Program-made: the position numbers and the translations under genes | Notes under the pieces: generated by a model | Database searches by the model: none | Told to the model about the DNA's origin: nothing | What the model saw: the letters and a program-made list of their open reading frames with translations, nothing else | Source of the DNA: JAAUTS01 sp038250235 | GTDB taxonomy: Bacteria > Verrucomicrobiota > Verrucomicrobiia > Methylacidiphilales > JAAUTS01 | Reading direction: 5' to 3' | Assembly: GCA_038250235.1 (NCBI GenBank) | Contig: JBBSCO010000006.1 | Span: 1 to 64,000, forward strand | DNA length: 64,000 nucleotides | In this document: positions 44,697 through 53,787 of the stretch, piece by piece | Layout of the letters: every line of letters starts with the position of its first letter | Numbering within the stretch: position 1 is the first letter of the stretch

Positions 44697-46106
44697 TCAG
44701 GCCTGGGGTTTTCGGTAACCGAAAAAATGATTCTTTTTGATGATCGCCGCCACCTCAGGGACGACCAGTTCTTCCCAGGTCTCATCACCCCTCTCAATTC
44801 TGTTTGCCACTTCCCGTGAAGAGAAGGTCACTGATTTCGGCTGGATGGTTTCGATGGGTATGATGCACTCGTTTTCGTAAAGATGGGCGTACAAATGCCT
44901 CAGGTTGCCTGCCACCTGGAGATTCTGGGCTGTAATGGGAGCCCCGTCATATTCACTGAGGGCAGGATAGATGAAGAGTTTCAGGTCGTTCTTGAAAAGG
45001 CGTCCGAAGGATTCAAGAATACCTCCCTCCAGATCGCGGTAATATTTTTCATCAAAAATTTCCTGCAACAGACTGATGCCCAGGACAATTCCGATCCGCT
45101 CCTTGGTATTGCGGCTTAGGTAGGATCCGAGGCGGTGGAATTCGCCGAAGTTGGAAATCATGACGGTTTTCCCCAATGCGGAAAGAATGTCGACCCTCGC
45201 CAGGAAGTCCTCCGCGTCGACTTCACCGGAGTTAAGCATGTTGCGAAGAGTGATTTCCATGATCTCCACCACGTTGTTCTGGTCTTCCGGATGGCCGGAC
45301 AAAAACTGTTCCCGGGCGGCTGCCAACATCTCAAGATTGACTCTGGTTACAGGGCGGAAGTTGCCGCGTTCGAGCAGGATGTCTTTCTTGTAAATATGAT
45401 CGGAAGCCTGAAGCACTTCGCCGCCCGGGGCAAAAACCACAGCGTTGGTCATACCGTTTTTGACGAGTTGCAAATTGATCAGGCGGTTATCCAGGTGGGC
45501 GAAGTCTTCCCCGCTGAAACGGATCATATCGATTTCCAGACGTTCTGTGCTCAGGCCATCCAGAAGTGATTTGATCAGCAGATCCGGATTTTCGTTGTAG
45601 TAAAAGGCACCGTAAAGGAGGTTGACGCCGACAATGCCGAGGGCTTCCTGCTGCTGGAGGTTTTGCCGGTCCAGCATACGGATGTGGATGTAGATTTCAC
45701 TGGGCTCGACCTGGGGCCTGCGCTGAAACCGCGCCCCCAGCCAGCCGTGACATTCCCTCGTGCTGTTGTAAGAGGCAGCGGACACCGTGTTGGCAAAAAC
45801 AAAGAACGAGGTGGACTCACCACGCTTGGATGAGAGGCGTTCCAGCAGGAGGCTATACTCGTGATCGAGCATGGTGACCAGACGTTGACAACTGACATAA
45901 CGCGGGCAGGCCCCGTAAATGGCATCACTGAAGGTCATATCATAGGCGGACATGCTTTTGGCAACGGTTCCGGCTGCACCGCCGACACGGAAAAACCAAC
46001 GGGCGGTTTCCTGTCCTGCACCGATTTCCGCGAAGGTTCCGTAACGGTTGGCGTCGAGATTGATCTGGAGGGCTTTCTGGTGGGGATCTTTCAGATCTAT
46101 AATCAT
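44697..46106 (-). CDS. Conserved protein of unknown function (widely but dubiously named TonB receptor or adenylyltransferase)
   Basis: The 469-residue soluble protein belongs to a strongly conserved family, with GTFAEIGAGQETARWFF, FRVGGAAGTVAKSMSAYDMT, ECHGWLGARFQRRP and NLQQQEALGIVGVNLLYGAF. Database names such as TonB-dependent receptor or nicotinamide-nucleotide adenylyltransferase do not fit: there is no signal peptide or barrel and no HxGH. The C-terminal quarter could bind a nucleotide. It lies between exbB and mutY on the same strand. I leave the function open. Confidence 0.7.
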   Translation of the reverse strand: MIIDLKDPHQKALQINLDANRYGTFAEIGAGQETARWFFRVGGAAGTVAKSMSAYDMTFSDAIYGACPRYVSCQRLVTMLDHEYSLLLERLSSKRGESTSFFVFANTVSAASYNSTRECHGWLGARFQRRPQVEPSEIYIHIRMLDRQNLQQQEALGIVGVNLLYGAFYYNENPDLLIKSLLDGLSTERLEIDMIRFSGEDFAHLDNRLINLQLVKNGMTNAVVFAPGGEVLQASDHIYKKDILLERGNFRPVTRVNLEMLAAAREQFLSGHPEDQNNVVEIMEITLRNMLNSGEVDAEDFLARVDILSALGKTVMISNFGEFHRLGSYLSRNTKERIGIVLGISLLQEIFDEKYYRDLEGGILESFGRLFKNDLKLFIYPALSEYDGAPITAQNLQVAGNLRHLYAHLYENECIIPIETIQPKSVTFSSREVANRIERGDETWEELVVPEVAAIIKKNHFFGYRKPQA

Positions 46107-46158
46107 GGCAGCGGAGTTTCCTCCATTCCGAAAGGCAGGGCAAGCAGGGAAAGGGCTG

Positions 46159-47193
46159 TCAGAAGAATGTAACAGACGTCTTTTGCAGCAGAGAAATCAT
46201 CTTCCGATGCGGTGCGGGAAGTGATAGTTCCCGAAGCTTGGCCGGATCCGCCCAAAGACCGTCTGTGGGGGCTTTCTTCCACTGCGCGGTCCAGACCTCG
46301 GCGGCAATACTGTATTTGGTGATACCATAACGCTGCGTTCCGATCAGTTCTTGCAGGGTCATGCTTGCGGGGTTGTGCAGGGGTAGGCGATGAAAGCCTT
46401 TCCAGCGTCCTGGCTGATCGGACGGAGTCAGCCAGAGCTTTCCGTTCCTGACGAGAAGGCAGACCTTCTCGCTTTCACGCACTGTTTTCGTGCGGGTTTT
46501 GACGGGAAAGGATTCAGGATCGATAGCCTGACAAACCCTTTTCAGCGGACAAAGCAGACATTGGGGCTTCGAAGGTTTGCAAATGAGGGCTCCCAGTTCC
46601 ATCAGGGCCTGGTTATAATCGCCGGGTTCATCACGGTTGAGAAGGGATTCGGCCAGCACCCAGAGTTTTTTTTTCGTGGCCGGAAGGGTGATATCGTCGT
46701 TAATGGCAAAAACGCGGGTCAGCACACGTTCAACATTTCCGTCCAGCACAGGGACAGCTTGCCCAAAGGCGATCGAGGCGATGGCGGCTGCCGTGTAAGG
46801 TCCGATACCCGGAAGTTCCAGAAGTGCGTCATAGTTCCGGGGAATGATTCCGTCATACTCCTGAAGGATGGTTTGGGCCAGGCGCTGCAGATTCCGCGCC
46901 CGCCGATAGTAGCCCAGTCCTTCCCAAAGCTTCAACACTTTGGCTTCTGGGGCTGCGGCCAGAGACGCCCAATCAGGCAGTTCCTTCATCCAACGCTCAA
47001 AGTAGGGCAGCACCGTGGCAATTTGGGTTTGCTGACACATGAACTCGGAGACAACGGTGCGGTAGGCCGATATTTCCCGGCGCCAGGGCAGGGGGCGCTG
47101 GTTCAGATGATACCACTCCAAGAGATCCTTTTGAAAGGTGCGGCAGATTTTGCTGTCGATCTTTGGCATCGTCGGTTTAGCTTGGCGCGTCAT
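46159..47193 (-). CDS. mutY: A/G-specific adenine glycosylase MutY
   Basis: The HhH-GPD domain has catalytic Glu in QQTQ...LWEGLGYYRRARNL, hairpin LPGIGPYTAAAIASIAFG and catalytic Asp in VPVLDGNVERVL. The iron-sulfur loop C-x6-C-x2-C-x5-C is complete. A NUDIX-like C-terminal domain follows (about 225-335). It removes A opposite 8-oxoG. The ATG at 47193 shares bases with the divergent rnhC ATG; the next ATG at 47169 is a good alternative. Confidence 0.93.
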   Translation of the reverse strand: MTRQAKPTMPKIDSKICRTFQKDLLEWYHLNQRPLPWRREISAYRTVVSEFMCQQTQIATVLPYFERWMKELPDWASLAAAPEAKVLKLWEGLGYYRRARNLQRLAQTILQEYDGIIPRNYDALLELPGIGPYTAAAIASIAFGQAVPVLDGNVERVLTRVFAINDDITLPATKKKLWVLAESLLNRDEPGDYNQALMELGALICKPSKPQCLLCPLKRVCQAIDPESFPVKTRTKTVRESEKVCLLVRNGKLWLTPSDQPGRWKGFHRLPLHNPASMTLQELIGTQRYGITKYSIAAEVWTAQWKKAPTDGLWADPAKLRELSLPAPHRKMISLLQKTSVTFF

Positions 47194-48103
47194 GGAGCAA
47201 TCTTCCTTTACGTTCCAACTGAACGAAGAGCAAGGCAAGCGTTTGCGGAAATTGGTGGAGGAAAGCCGATTCGAGCTGGCGGAGCTCCCCTATGGCTTTT
47301 TCCGGGCGACCAAAGGGAAGTGTAGCGTACACTATTACCACAGTGGGAAAGCGGTCATTCAGGGTAAGGAGGCGAGGGAGTTCATCGAATTTTATTTCGA
47401 ACCTCAGATTTTGGGGGAGGCCCGTCTGGGGTATGAGGAGGTGGCGGATCCGGAAATGTTTTCCCCTCACTTCGGGATTGATGAGGCTGGTAAGGGCGAT
47501 TTTTTTGGCCCATTGGTCATTGCCGGGGCTTATGTCGATCCGGGCATCGCACGGAAATTGATGGAAAAAGGCATTCGCGACAGCAAGACCATTACCGACA
47601 AAAAGATATTCGTGCTGGCGGATACAGTGCGTGATGTGGTTGGCCAGCGTTTTGAAGTTATTTCCATCGGGCCGAAGCGTTACAATGAAATGTATGGCCA
47701 ATTCCGCAACCTGAACCGGATGTTGGCATGGGGACATGTCAAGGTGATTGAAAATCTGGCGGCCAAGGTGCCCGATTGTCCCCGCGCGCTCTCCGATCAA
47801 TTTGCACGTAAGGATGTTCTGGAACGCGAACTGGCCAAGAAAAAGCTGACTCTAAAGCTGGAGCAGAAAACCAAGGGAGAATCGGATCTCGCGGTGGCAG
47901 CGGCCTCCATTCTGGCCCGTGAAGGTTTTCTCCGCGGCATGGCGGCACTTAGCGAACAGGCCGGAATGACCTTGCCCAAAGGAGCCAGTTCGATGGTGAA
48001 AGATGCTGCGCGTGAACTGGTTAAGCAAAAAGGGCGGGAAGCCCTCTCAGATCTGGTTAAAATGCATTTCAAAACCTACCACGAAGTAACCGGCTTACTC
48101 TGA
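47192..48103 (+). CDS. rnhC: Ribonuclease HIII
   Basis: The protein (303 aa) has the N-terminal TBP-like substrate-binding part of RNase HIII (about 1-85), then the RNase H core with GIDEAGKGDFFGPLVIAGAY, GIRDSKTITDKKI and the late acidic ESDLAVAAASILARE. It cleaves RNA in RNA-DNA hybrids. I use ATG at 47192; the frame is open further upstream through mutY DNA. It is divergent from mutY with overlapping start codons. Confidence 0.93.
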   Translation: MEQSSFTFQLNEEQGKRLRKLVEESRFELAELPYGFFRATKGKCSVHYYHSGKAVIQGKEAREFIEFYFEPQILGEARLGYEEVADPEMFSPHFGIDEAGKGDFFGPLVIAGAYVDPGIARKLMEKGIRDSKTITDKKIFVLADTVRDVVGQRFEVISIGPKRYNEMYGQFRNLNRMLAWGHVKVIENLAAKVPDCPRALSDQFARKDVLERELAKKKLTLKLEQKTKGESDLAVAAASILAREGFLRGMAALSEQAGMTLPKGASSMVKDAARELVKQKGREALSDLVKMHFKTYHEVTGLL

Positions 48104-48198
48104 ATGTGGGCATCCGGTTTACTGCAATTTTCAAACTTTCAAAAATAGTGCTTGCCTCGCGAGGTGAATCTTCCTAAGTCTTTGAGGCTCAAAGCATC

Positions 48199-48534
48199 AT
48201 GGCCAATTTAACGAAAAGAGATTTAGTCGTCCGCATCAGTAATGAGACCGGCATGGTTCAGCAGGATGTGCTCAACGTCATACAGAAGACCCTGGACTAT
48301 CTGACAGACAGTCTTTCCGAAGGTAAAACCGTTGAACTGAGGAACTTCGGCGTTTTCGAAATCAAACTTCGCAAGGCCCGTGTCGGACGTAACCCGAACA
48401 AGCCTCAGAGTGACGTTCCCATACCTCCCCGCGCCGTGGTTAAGTTCAAGCCCGGCAAGGAGATGAAGGCCAAGGTTTCCCAGCTTTCCGAGAAAATGGT
48501 GGGCCCTCCAGCCGGTTCCAGTCCTTCCGCCTAG
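48199..48534 (+). CDS. HU/IHF-family DNA-binding protein
   Basis: The 111-residue protein has the HU fold with TKRDLVVRISNETGM, the dimer helix, and the DNA-contacting arm FGVFEIKLRKARVGRNPNKP with PNKP at the tip. It is about 15-20 residues longer than E. coli HU because of a Pro/Ser-rich tail. It probably compacts the nucleoid. A possible promoter TTGCCT-N17-TAAGTC lies at about 48150-48178. Confidence 0.92.
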   Translation: MANLTKRDLVVRISNETGMVQQDVLNVIQKTLDYLTDSLSEGKTVELRNFGVFEIKLRKARVGRNPNKPQSDVPIPPRAVVKFKPGKEMKAKVSQLSEKMVGPPAGSSPSA

Positions 48535-48602
48535 TACCCCATGGCGAATGAGGCGGGCTTGATTGCCATCTGCGCCTCCTTTTCCCTACCCTGAATTCTG
48601 CC

Positions 48603-49841
48603 ATGTCACTTAAATGTCTTTCCGGTTTCCGCGATTTTTATCCGGACGAATGTCGCCTGCGCGAACATATTTTCCAGGCCTGGCGGGAAAGCGCACTCGC
48701 GTTCGGATTTCATCAGATTGACGGTCCTCCCCTGGAACCTCTGGAACTTTACAAGAAAAAGTCCGGAGATGAAATTGTCAACCAGCTCTATCATTTTGTG
48801 GACAAGGGGGAACGTGAAGTCGCTCTTCGTCCCGAAATGACCCCGACCCTGGCCCGCATGGCGGGAGCCAAACACCGCGACTACAAGAAGCCGATGAAGT
48901 GGTTCGCCATTCCCCAGCTCTTCCGTTACGAGCGGGCCCAGCGCGGACGTCTGCGCGAACATTTCCAGTGGAACTGCGATATTCTCGGGGAAACCGGACT
49001 GGGAGCCGAGGTGGAACTGCTGGCTGTGCTGGACATGGCGTTGCGGAAACTCGGATTGTCCCGTGAAGATTATGTTTTGAGAATCAGTGATAGGCTTTTC
49101 TGGCAGGAGTTTTTGGAGACACACCAGGTTCCGGCGGAGAAGCATTACGGTTTCTTCCAGGTCATTGACAAGATCGAGCGTGAAAAACCCGAGGAAACCC
49201 GCGCCAAGCTGGGTGATCTGGCCGATCATGTGTTGGCCGCGATTGATAAAGGACAGGGCAATGTCCGTCTGAACGAAGTGCTGGAGCGTTGTGCCGCCAT
49301 GGGCCTGGCCGATGTCGTGCAGATCGATCTCCGCATCGTGCGGGGCCTGGCCTATTACACCGGTGTTGTTTTTGAAGTTCATGACCGCAAAGGTGAGATG
49401 CGTGCCATCGCCGGCGGCGGACGCTACGACGGCCTGGTTAAACTGATCGCAGGGGAAGAACTTCCTGCCGTGGGCTTCGGCATGGGCGACGTGGTTCTGG
49501 GTGAAATGCTCAAGGATCGCGGACTTTTGCCCAAACCGGGAACCGCCGACAGCTATTATGTCGTGGTGGCCGATGAGACCTTGCGCAACCAGGCTTTAAA
49601 GCTGGTCAGTGCTCTCAGACAATCCGGCTCCCGCGTTGACTACCCCTTGTCCCCCGCTAAGATCAATAAACAATTCCAGGCGGCCGAGGACATGGGCTAC
49701 AGCCATGCCGTGGTCGTCGGGAACGAGTTTTTAAGCGAGGGTGTTTGCGGATTGAAGCATCTGGCTTCCAGGGGACAGGAAAATGTCCGTCCGGAAATCA
49801 AAGACGATGTTTTCGTCAAATGGATCCCGGTGGGTTGTTGA
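48603..49841 (+). CDS. hisS: Histidine--tRNA ligase
   Basis: The 412-residue class II synthetase has motif 1 near GFRDFYPDE...REHIF, motif 2 PQLFRYERAQRGRLREHFQW, the histidine loop RGLAYYTGVVFEV and motif 3 AIAGGGRYDGLV. A C-terminal anticodon-binding domain follows from about residue 315. It is followed by aspS after 23 bp, a frequent hisS-aspS pair. Confidence 0.96.
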   Translation: MSLKCLSGFRDFYPDECRLREHIFQAWRESALAFGFHQIDGPPLEPLELYKKKSGDEIVNQLYHFVDKGEREVALRPEMTPTLARMAGAKHRDYKKPMKWFAIPQLFRYERAQRGRLREHFQWNCDILGETGLGAEVELLAVLDMALRKLGLSREDYVLRISDRLFWQEFLETHQVPAEKHYGFFQVIDKIEREKPEETRAKLGDLADHVLAAIDKGQGNVRLNEVLERCAAMGLADVVQIDLRIVRGLAYYTGVVFEVHDRKGEMRAIAGGGRYDGLVKLIAGEELPAVGFGMGDVVLGEMLKDRGLLPKPGTADSYYVVVADETLRNQALKLVSALRQSGSRVDYPLSPAKINKQFQAAEDMGYSHAVVVGNEFLSEGVCGLKHLASRGQENVRPEIKDDVFVKWIPVGC

Positions 49842-49864
49842 TTTAACGTTAGAAAGAAACATTT

Positions 49865-51637
49865 ATGTATCGGACACAACATTGTGCGGAATGTCGCACC
49901 AGTGATATTGGCAAAAAAGTAATCTTGGCCGGATGGGTCGATTCCCGCCGCGACCATGGCGGTGTGATTTTCATCGATCTCCGGGACCGTGAAGGCGTGA
50001 CCCAGATCGTCTTCAATCCTGAATTGAACAAGGACGTGGCCGAAGCCGCTCATGCCCTGCGGAGTGAATTTGTCATCCAGGTTGAGGGCACCGTGGTGGC
50101 CCGCCTTGACGGCACCGAAAACAAAAACCTGAAGACAGGCGGCATCGAGTTGCAGGCCGAAAAACTTGTTGTGCTCAACACCTCCGAAGTTCCTCCTTTC
50201 CCCTTGGATGAAGACTCCGTCAACGAAGATCTGCGCATGACCTATCGTTATCTCGATTTGCGCCGTCCCAAGATGGTGCATAACCTGCGCACCCGTCACC
50301 AGGCCCTGCAGGCCATCCGGGGCTATCTGGACGGACAGGCCTTTTTCGAGATAGAAACTCCGATCCTGTTCAAAAGCACTCCGGAAGGAGCCCGCGAGTT
50401 CCTCGTGCCCTCGCGCCTGAACCCGAAAAAGTTCTACGCCCTGACCCAATCCCCGCAGCAATACAAGCAGTTGCTCATGGTGGGTGGAATCGAACGTTAT
50501 TACCAGATTGCCAAATGTTTCCGTGACGAAGATCTCCGCGCGGACCGCCAGCCTGAGTTCACCCAGATCGATCTGGAAATGTCCTTCATTGAACGTGAGG
50601 ATATCTACAAGTTGATTGAAGGTCTTGTCTCTGCTGTTTGGAAGAAGACCTTGAACCACGACATTCAGCTTCCTTTACCCCGCATCACCTTTAAGGAGGC
50701 CATCGACACTTACGGTATCGACAAGCCGGATCGCCGTTTTGAGATGAAGCTGGTGGATCTTTCCTCCACCTTTAAGGACTCCCAGTTCAAGGTGTTCCGT
50801 TCCGTGCTGGATTCGGGCGGCGTGGTCAAAGCCATCAACGCCAAGGGCCTGGCCATCATCACCACGGGCCAGATTGAGGAATTGACTGAAACCGCCAAAT
50901 CCCACGGGGCGAAAGGCCTGGCCTGGATCAAGGTCGAAGGAGGCCAGTGGAAGTCTCCCATCGTCAAATTTTTCTCTGAGGAAGAAAAAGCCGGACTGAC
51001 CGCTCTTCTCAACATCGAAGAAGGTGACCTGATTCTTTTCGGCGCTGACCAGTGGCTGGCCGCCTGTGAAGTTCTCGGTCAGATCCGCCTCAAAGTCGTG
51101 GATTTACTGGAAGCCGCCGGAAAGCCCCAGCGCAAGCAGGGTGTATTCGATTTCTTCTGGGTCGTGGATTTTCCGCTTCTTTCTTACGACAAGGAGAACC
51201 AACGCTACGTTTCCACCCATCATCCTTTCACCTCGCCCGTGGTTGAGGACATTCCCTTGTTGGAAAGCGATCCACAGAAGGTTCGCGGTCAGCATTATGA
51301 TCTGGTTCTCAACGGTGTGGAACTGGGAGGGGGCAGCATCCGTATCCATCAGGGCGCCATCCAGGAAAAACTTTTTACCGACCTGTTGAAGATTCCCGCA
51401 GACATTGCCGAATCCCGCTTCGGCTACATGGTCAAAGCCCTGAAGTTCGGTGCACCCCCGCATGGCGGTATTGCCCTCGGCTTTGACCGCGTGGTGGCCA
51501 TCCTGACCGGATCGACCAGCATCCGCGATGTCATGGCCTTCCCAAAAAACAACAAAGGCATCGACCTGATGAGCCAGGCTCCTGGTGATGTGGATCCCCG
51601 TCAACTACGCGATCTGCATATCCAGATCAAAGAGTGA
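49865..51637 (+). CDS. aspS: Aspartate--tRNA ligase
   Basis: The 590-aa bacterial-type enzyme has an OB anticodon domain (about 1-105), class II core with motif 2 (YYQIAKCFRDEDLRADRQPEFTQ), the bacterial GAD insertion (about 285-410) and motif 3 GIALGFDRVVAILTG. I cannot tell from sequence whether it also charges tRNA-Asn. Confidence 0.96.
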   Translation: MYRTQHCAECRTSDIGKKVILAGWVDSRRDHGGVIFIDLRDREGVTQIVFNPELNKDVAEAAHALRSEFVIQVEGTVVARLDGTENKNLKTGGIELQAEKLVVLNTSEVPPFPLDEDSVNEDLRMTYRYLDLRRPKMVHNLRTRHQALQAIRGYLDGQAFFEIETPILFKSTPEGAREFLVPSRLNPKKFYALTQSPQQYKQLLMVGGIERYYQIAKCFRDEDLRADRQPEFTQIDLEMSFIEREDIYKLIEGLVSAVWKKTLNHDIQLPLPRITFKEAIDTYGIDKPDRRFEMKLVDLSSTFKDSQFKVFRSVLDSGGVVKAINAKGLAIITTGQIEELTETAKSHGAKGLAWIKVEGGQWKSPIVKFFSEEEKAGLTALLNIEEGDLILFGADQWLAACEVLGQIRLKVVDLLEAAGKPQRKQGVFDFFWVVDFPLLSYDKENQRYVSTHHPFTSPVVEDIPLLESDPQKVRGQHYDLVLNGVELGGGSIRIHQGAIQEKLFTDLLKIPADIAESRFGYMVKALKFGAPPHGGIALGFDRVVAILTGSTSIRDVMAFPKNNKGIDLMSQAPGDVDPRQLRDLHIQIKE

Positions 51638-51640
51638 TTA

Positions 51641-51700
51641 ACCTGGAGGGACGACCTTTGTGTCGTGCTCAGCCCGGACGGAGACGGGCTCTCCGATAGA
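51641..51700. repeat. GGAGGGACGACC-type hairpin repeat
   Basis: After aspS, ACGACCTTTGTGTCGT forms one hairpin and AGCCCGGACGGAGACGGGCT another. The wording GGAGGGACGACC resembles dispersed intergenic repeats common in Verrucomicrobia. It may help end aspS transcription. Confidence 0.5.
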
Positions 51701-51772
51701 GAAGACCGACAGCAGCAACGAATTTGCAGTTTGAAGACAGTTGAGTAACTTGAAACGAAGGACAAAGACATT

Positions 51773-52138
51773 ATGAGCCAACCCAAAATTATCGCTTACT
51801 TGAAACCCTGGTGCGGATGGAGCAAAGGCGTTCGCGCCGTGCTCGATAAATACCATCTCGCCTATGAAGACCGGGACGTGGGCAACGACCCCGCCATGCG
51901 CATGGAGATGATCCAGAAAAGCAAACAGGAACTTTCCCCCTGCGTGGAAGTTGATGGCAATATGGTCGCCGACATCAGCGGTGAAGAACTCGAAGCCTGG
52001 CTCATTGCCAACGGCCATGTGAACAAGAACGAAGCCCCCGTCCCTGTGGCGACGGATCGTGGTTGCTCCGATGCTGAACATGCCGCCCAGGCCCTGGGTG
52101 CGGAAGTTTCCAACATCCGGTTCATCCCCAGACAGTAA
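51773..52138 (+). CDS. Glutaredoxin-like protein with CGWS active site
   Basis: The thioredoxin-fold domain (about 1-80) has its active site as PWCGWS (Cys14, Ser17) and the cis-Pro in LSPCVEVDG. A monothiol site of this kind points to redox or Fe-S roles rather than classic dithiol reduction. Beyond residue 80 a tail contains DRGCSDAEHA with another Cys. It is probably co-transcribed with the next gene, 5 bp downstream. Confidence 0.85.
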   Translation: MSQPKIIAYLKPWCGWSKGVRAVLDKYHLAYEDRDVGNDPAMRMEMIQKSKQELSPCVEVDGNMVADISGEELEAWLIANGHVNKNEAPVPVATDRGCSDAEHAAQALGAEVSNIRFIPRQ

Positions 52139-52143
52139 TCCTT

Positions 52144-52977
52144 ATGGCCCTGACGCCACAGCAACGGGCTTTGGAATCGCTCCTCGCTGATGATGACATC
52201 GCGACGCGGAAACTTGTCATCGAGGAGATATGTGCCGAGAAGAACAAAAACAAGGAGATGGTCGAGAGACTGGCGCAGTCCGCCAATCCCAGGGTTTCCG
52301 TCCAAGCCCGCCAGATCCTGCGGCGCTGGGATGGGGACCATCCACTTTCAACTGAAAACAGGGAAGAGAATTCCTGCCTGATGGCGGGCTGGAAGCAACT
52401 CGAACAATTCTGCTGGCTTATTGCCAAAACGGAGTATCCCTTTTTCAACCCGGCATCCGGAGTTCTTCAATTGGACGAGTTGGCCATGCGTGTGTTGCAG
52501 TCATACCGGGAATCGGGGGACAAGCTTGCCGCCTTGAGAAAAGTGCTGGTCGAGGAAGAACACTTCTGCGGTGACACTGTCACCTACTATGATCCTGACA
52601 ACAGTTACATGAACTGTGTCCTGGAGAGCAAGCAGGGGATTCCGCTGACCTTGGCTCTGGTTTATCTTTTTGTCGGTACACGCCTGGACTGGAATGTGAC
52701 CGGGGTGAACACGCCGGGCCACTATCTGGCCTCTGTGGACGGGGTGATCTTTGATCCTTTTTCCGGGGCCAGGGAAATGGCGGCGGAAGAACTGTCCGGG
52801 CGATTTTGCATAAGTCCCGAGGAATGTCGGAGCACGGATTTCTTCCAGGCCAATCCCCACGACACGGCCCACCGCATGTTGTCCAATCTGGTCAACAGCT
52901 ACACCCGCAACGGGGACGATGCCAGATTGCGCCGGGTCAGCAACTACCTGCAGATCCTGCAGGACAATAGCTTTTGA
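52144..52977 (+). CDS. SirB1-like transglutaminase-fold protein
   Basis: The protein has 277 residues. The central part (about 120-250) matches the SirB1/DUF4844-type transglutaminase-like domain: DPDNSYMNCVLESKQGIPLTLALVY and GVNTPGHYLASV. The N-terminal 70 residues form helical repeats. SirB1 family members lack a clear enzyme role. Confidence 0.82.
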   Translation: MALTPQQRALESLLADDDIATRKLVIEEICAEKNKNKEMVERLAQSANPRVSVQARQILRRWDGDHPLSTENREENSCLMAGWKQLEQFCWLIAKTEYPFFNPASGVLQLDELAMRVLQSYRESGDKLAALRKVLVEEEHFCGDTVTYYDPDNSYMNCVLESKQGIPLTLALVYLFVGTRLDWNVTGVNTPGHYLASVDGVIFDPFSGAREMAAEELSGRFCISPEECRSTDFFQANPHDTAHRMLSNLVNSYTRNGDDARLRRVSNYLQILQDNSF

Positions 52978-53041
52978 CCTTATCCCATCATATCAAACCC
53001 ACTAGTTTTATGTTAGTAATTAAAACGGGGCTGTGCAGGGA

Positions 53042-53188
53042 TCGGGCAGACTTCCAACCAGTACGTTAGCCGGAGCGGTTTTGAGTTTAGGGTTCAGAGT
53101 TTAGGTTCGCCCGTGAAATACGCGAAAAACTCTGAAGAAGAAGATTCCATCCAGGTCTTCCTTTCGCGTTCTTTCGCGTGTTTCGCGG
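53042..53188. repeat. Direct repeat, copy 1, with internal CGCGAAA palindrome
   Basis: Bases 53086-53188 match 54581-54683 at all but two positions; looser similarity starts at 53042. Internally, GTTCGCCCGTGAAATACGCG and CGCGTGTTTCGCGG form the same inverted pair as at 22595. With copy 2 it brackets a two-gene cassette. Confidence 0.85.
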
Positions 53189-53212
53189 ACCAACTATTTC
53201 CCCATTTCTTTT

Positions 53213-53257
53213 AACCCAAAACTCAAAACCCAAAACTCAAAACCCAAAACTCAACCC
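53213..53257. repeat. 14-bp tandem repeat AACCCAAAACTCAA x3
   Basis: Three exact units (53213-53226, 53227-53240, 53241-53254) end in CCC. The reverse sense GAGTTTAGGGTT lies just before, near 53083-53094, so the tandem may be one arm of a larger imperfect palindrome that encloses the direct-repeat copy. Confidence 0.7.
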
Positions 53258-53283
53258 ACCCCATCCGCCATATCTTGCAATCA

Positions 53284-53298
53284 GATCAATCCTTGATC
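53284..53298. promoter_or_regulatory. Palindrome upstream of the AbiEii-type cassette
   Basis: GATCAATCCTTGATC is a perfect 6-bp inverted repeat with a 3-bp centre, about 130 bp before the first cassette gene. It is a possible operator for self-regulation; support is by symmetry and position only. The rest of the 52978-53430 gap holds the repeats listed separately and no gene. Confidence 0.4.
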
Positions 53299-53430
53299 AG
53301 ATGATTTTCAACTCAAGATGATAGGTTCTCTGCCTTGGACAGTTCTGTAAACAACCTTGAAACAGCGCCCGAGAGGGTCTATCCTGCAAAGTATCGTTTC
53401 CCTGCGCATAAAACCAAACCTACCTTTTAA

Positions 53431-53787
53431 ATGACTGCGGCCCCAAAACCTGGAAGAACAGCAGCCCCAACGGGATTTTCCTCAAAGTTACCGAAAACCG
53501 TGCCACCACATCTGCGGCGCGAGGCCTTGCCTTTGGCCAAACGCTACATCTGGTGGGAAGAGCCGGCCAAATCTCTCCTAAATTTCCCCCGGTTCCTCGG
53601 CCATTCCATGAACCTGGCGACCTGGAAGGATCAAAGGTGGTTGGAACAGAATGTTCCTGCAGCACACTTGCTCCGGGTGCTTGCCGTAGCACCCGCCGGC
53701 ACCTTCACGGCCCGCTCTTGGAATTATTGGCACGTGCGGCTAGGAAAATTGCCTCCTCCGTTACCTGAAAAGCGCATTCCTGCATGA
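53431..53787 (+). CDS. Small partner of an AbiEii-type nucleotidyltransferase
   Basis: The 118-residue basic protein has IWWEEPAKSL, LGHSMNLATWKDQRWLE, and a tail SWNYWHVRLGKLPPPLPEKR. This aromatic pattern is recurrent in small proteins encoded directly upstream of AbiEii-like genes. The ATGA overlap with the next gene supports a functional pair. It may be the antitoxin; no DNA-binding motif is obvious. Confidence 0.7.
   Translation: MTAAPKPGRTAAPTGFSSKLPKTVPPHLRREALPLAKRYIWWEEPAKSLLNFPRFLGHSMNLATWKDQRWLEQNVPAAHLLRVLAVAPAGTFTARSWNYWHVRLGKLPPPLPEKRIPA

Noticed and set aside
53213..53257. Short regular repeats that could suggest a CRISPR
   Set aside because: The units are 14 bp and directly adjacent, with no spacers and no cas genes.
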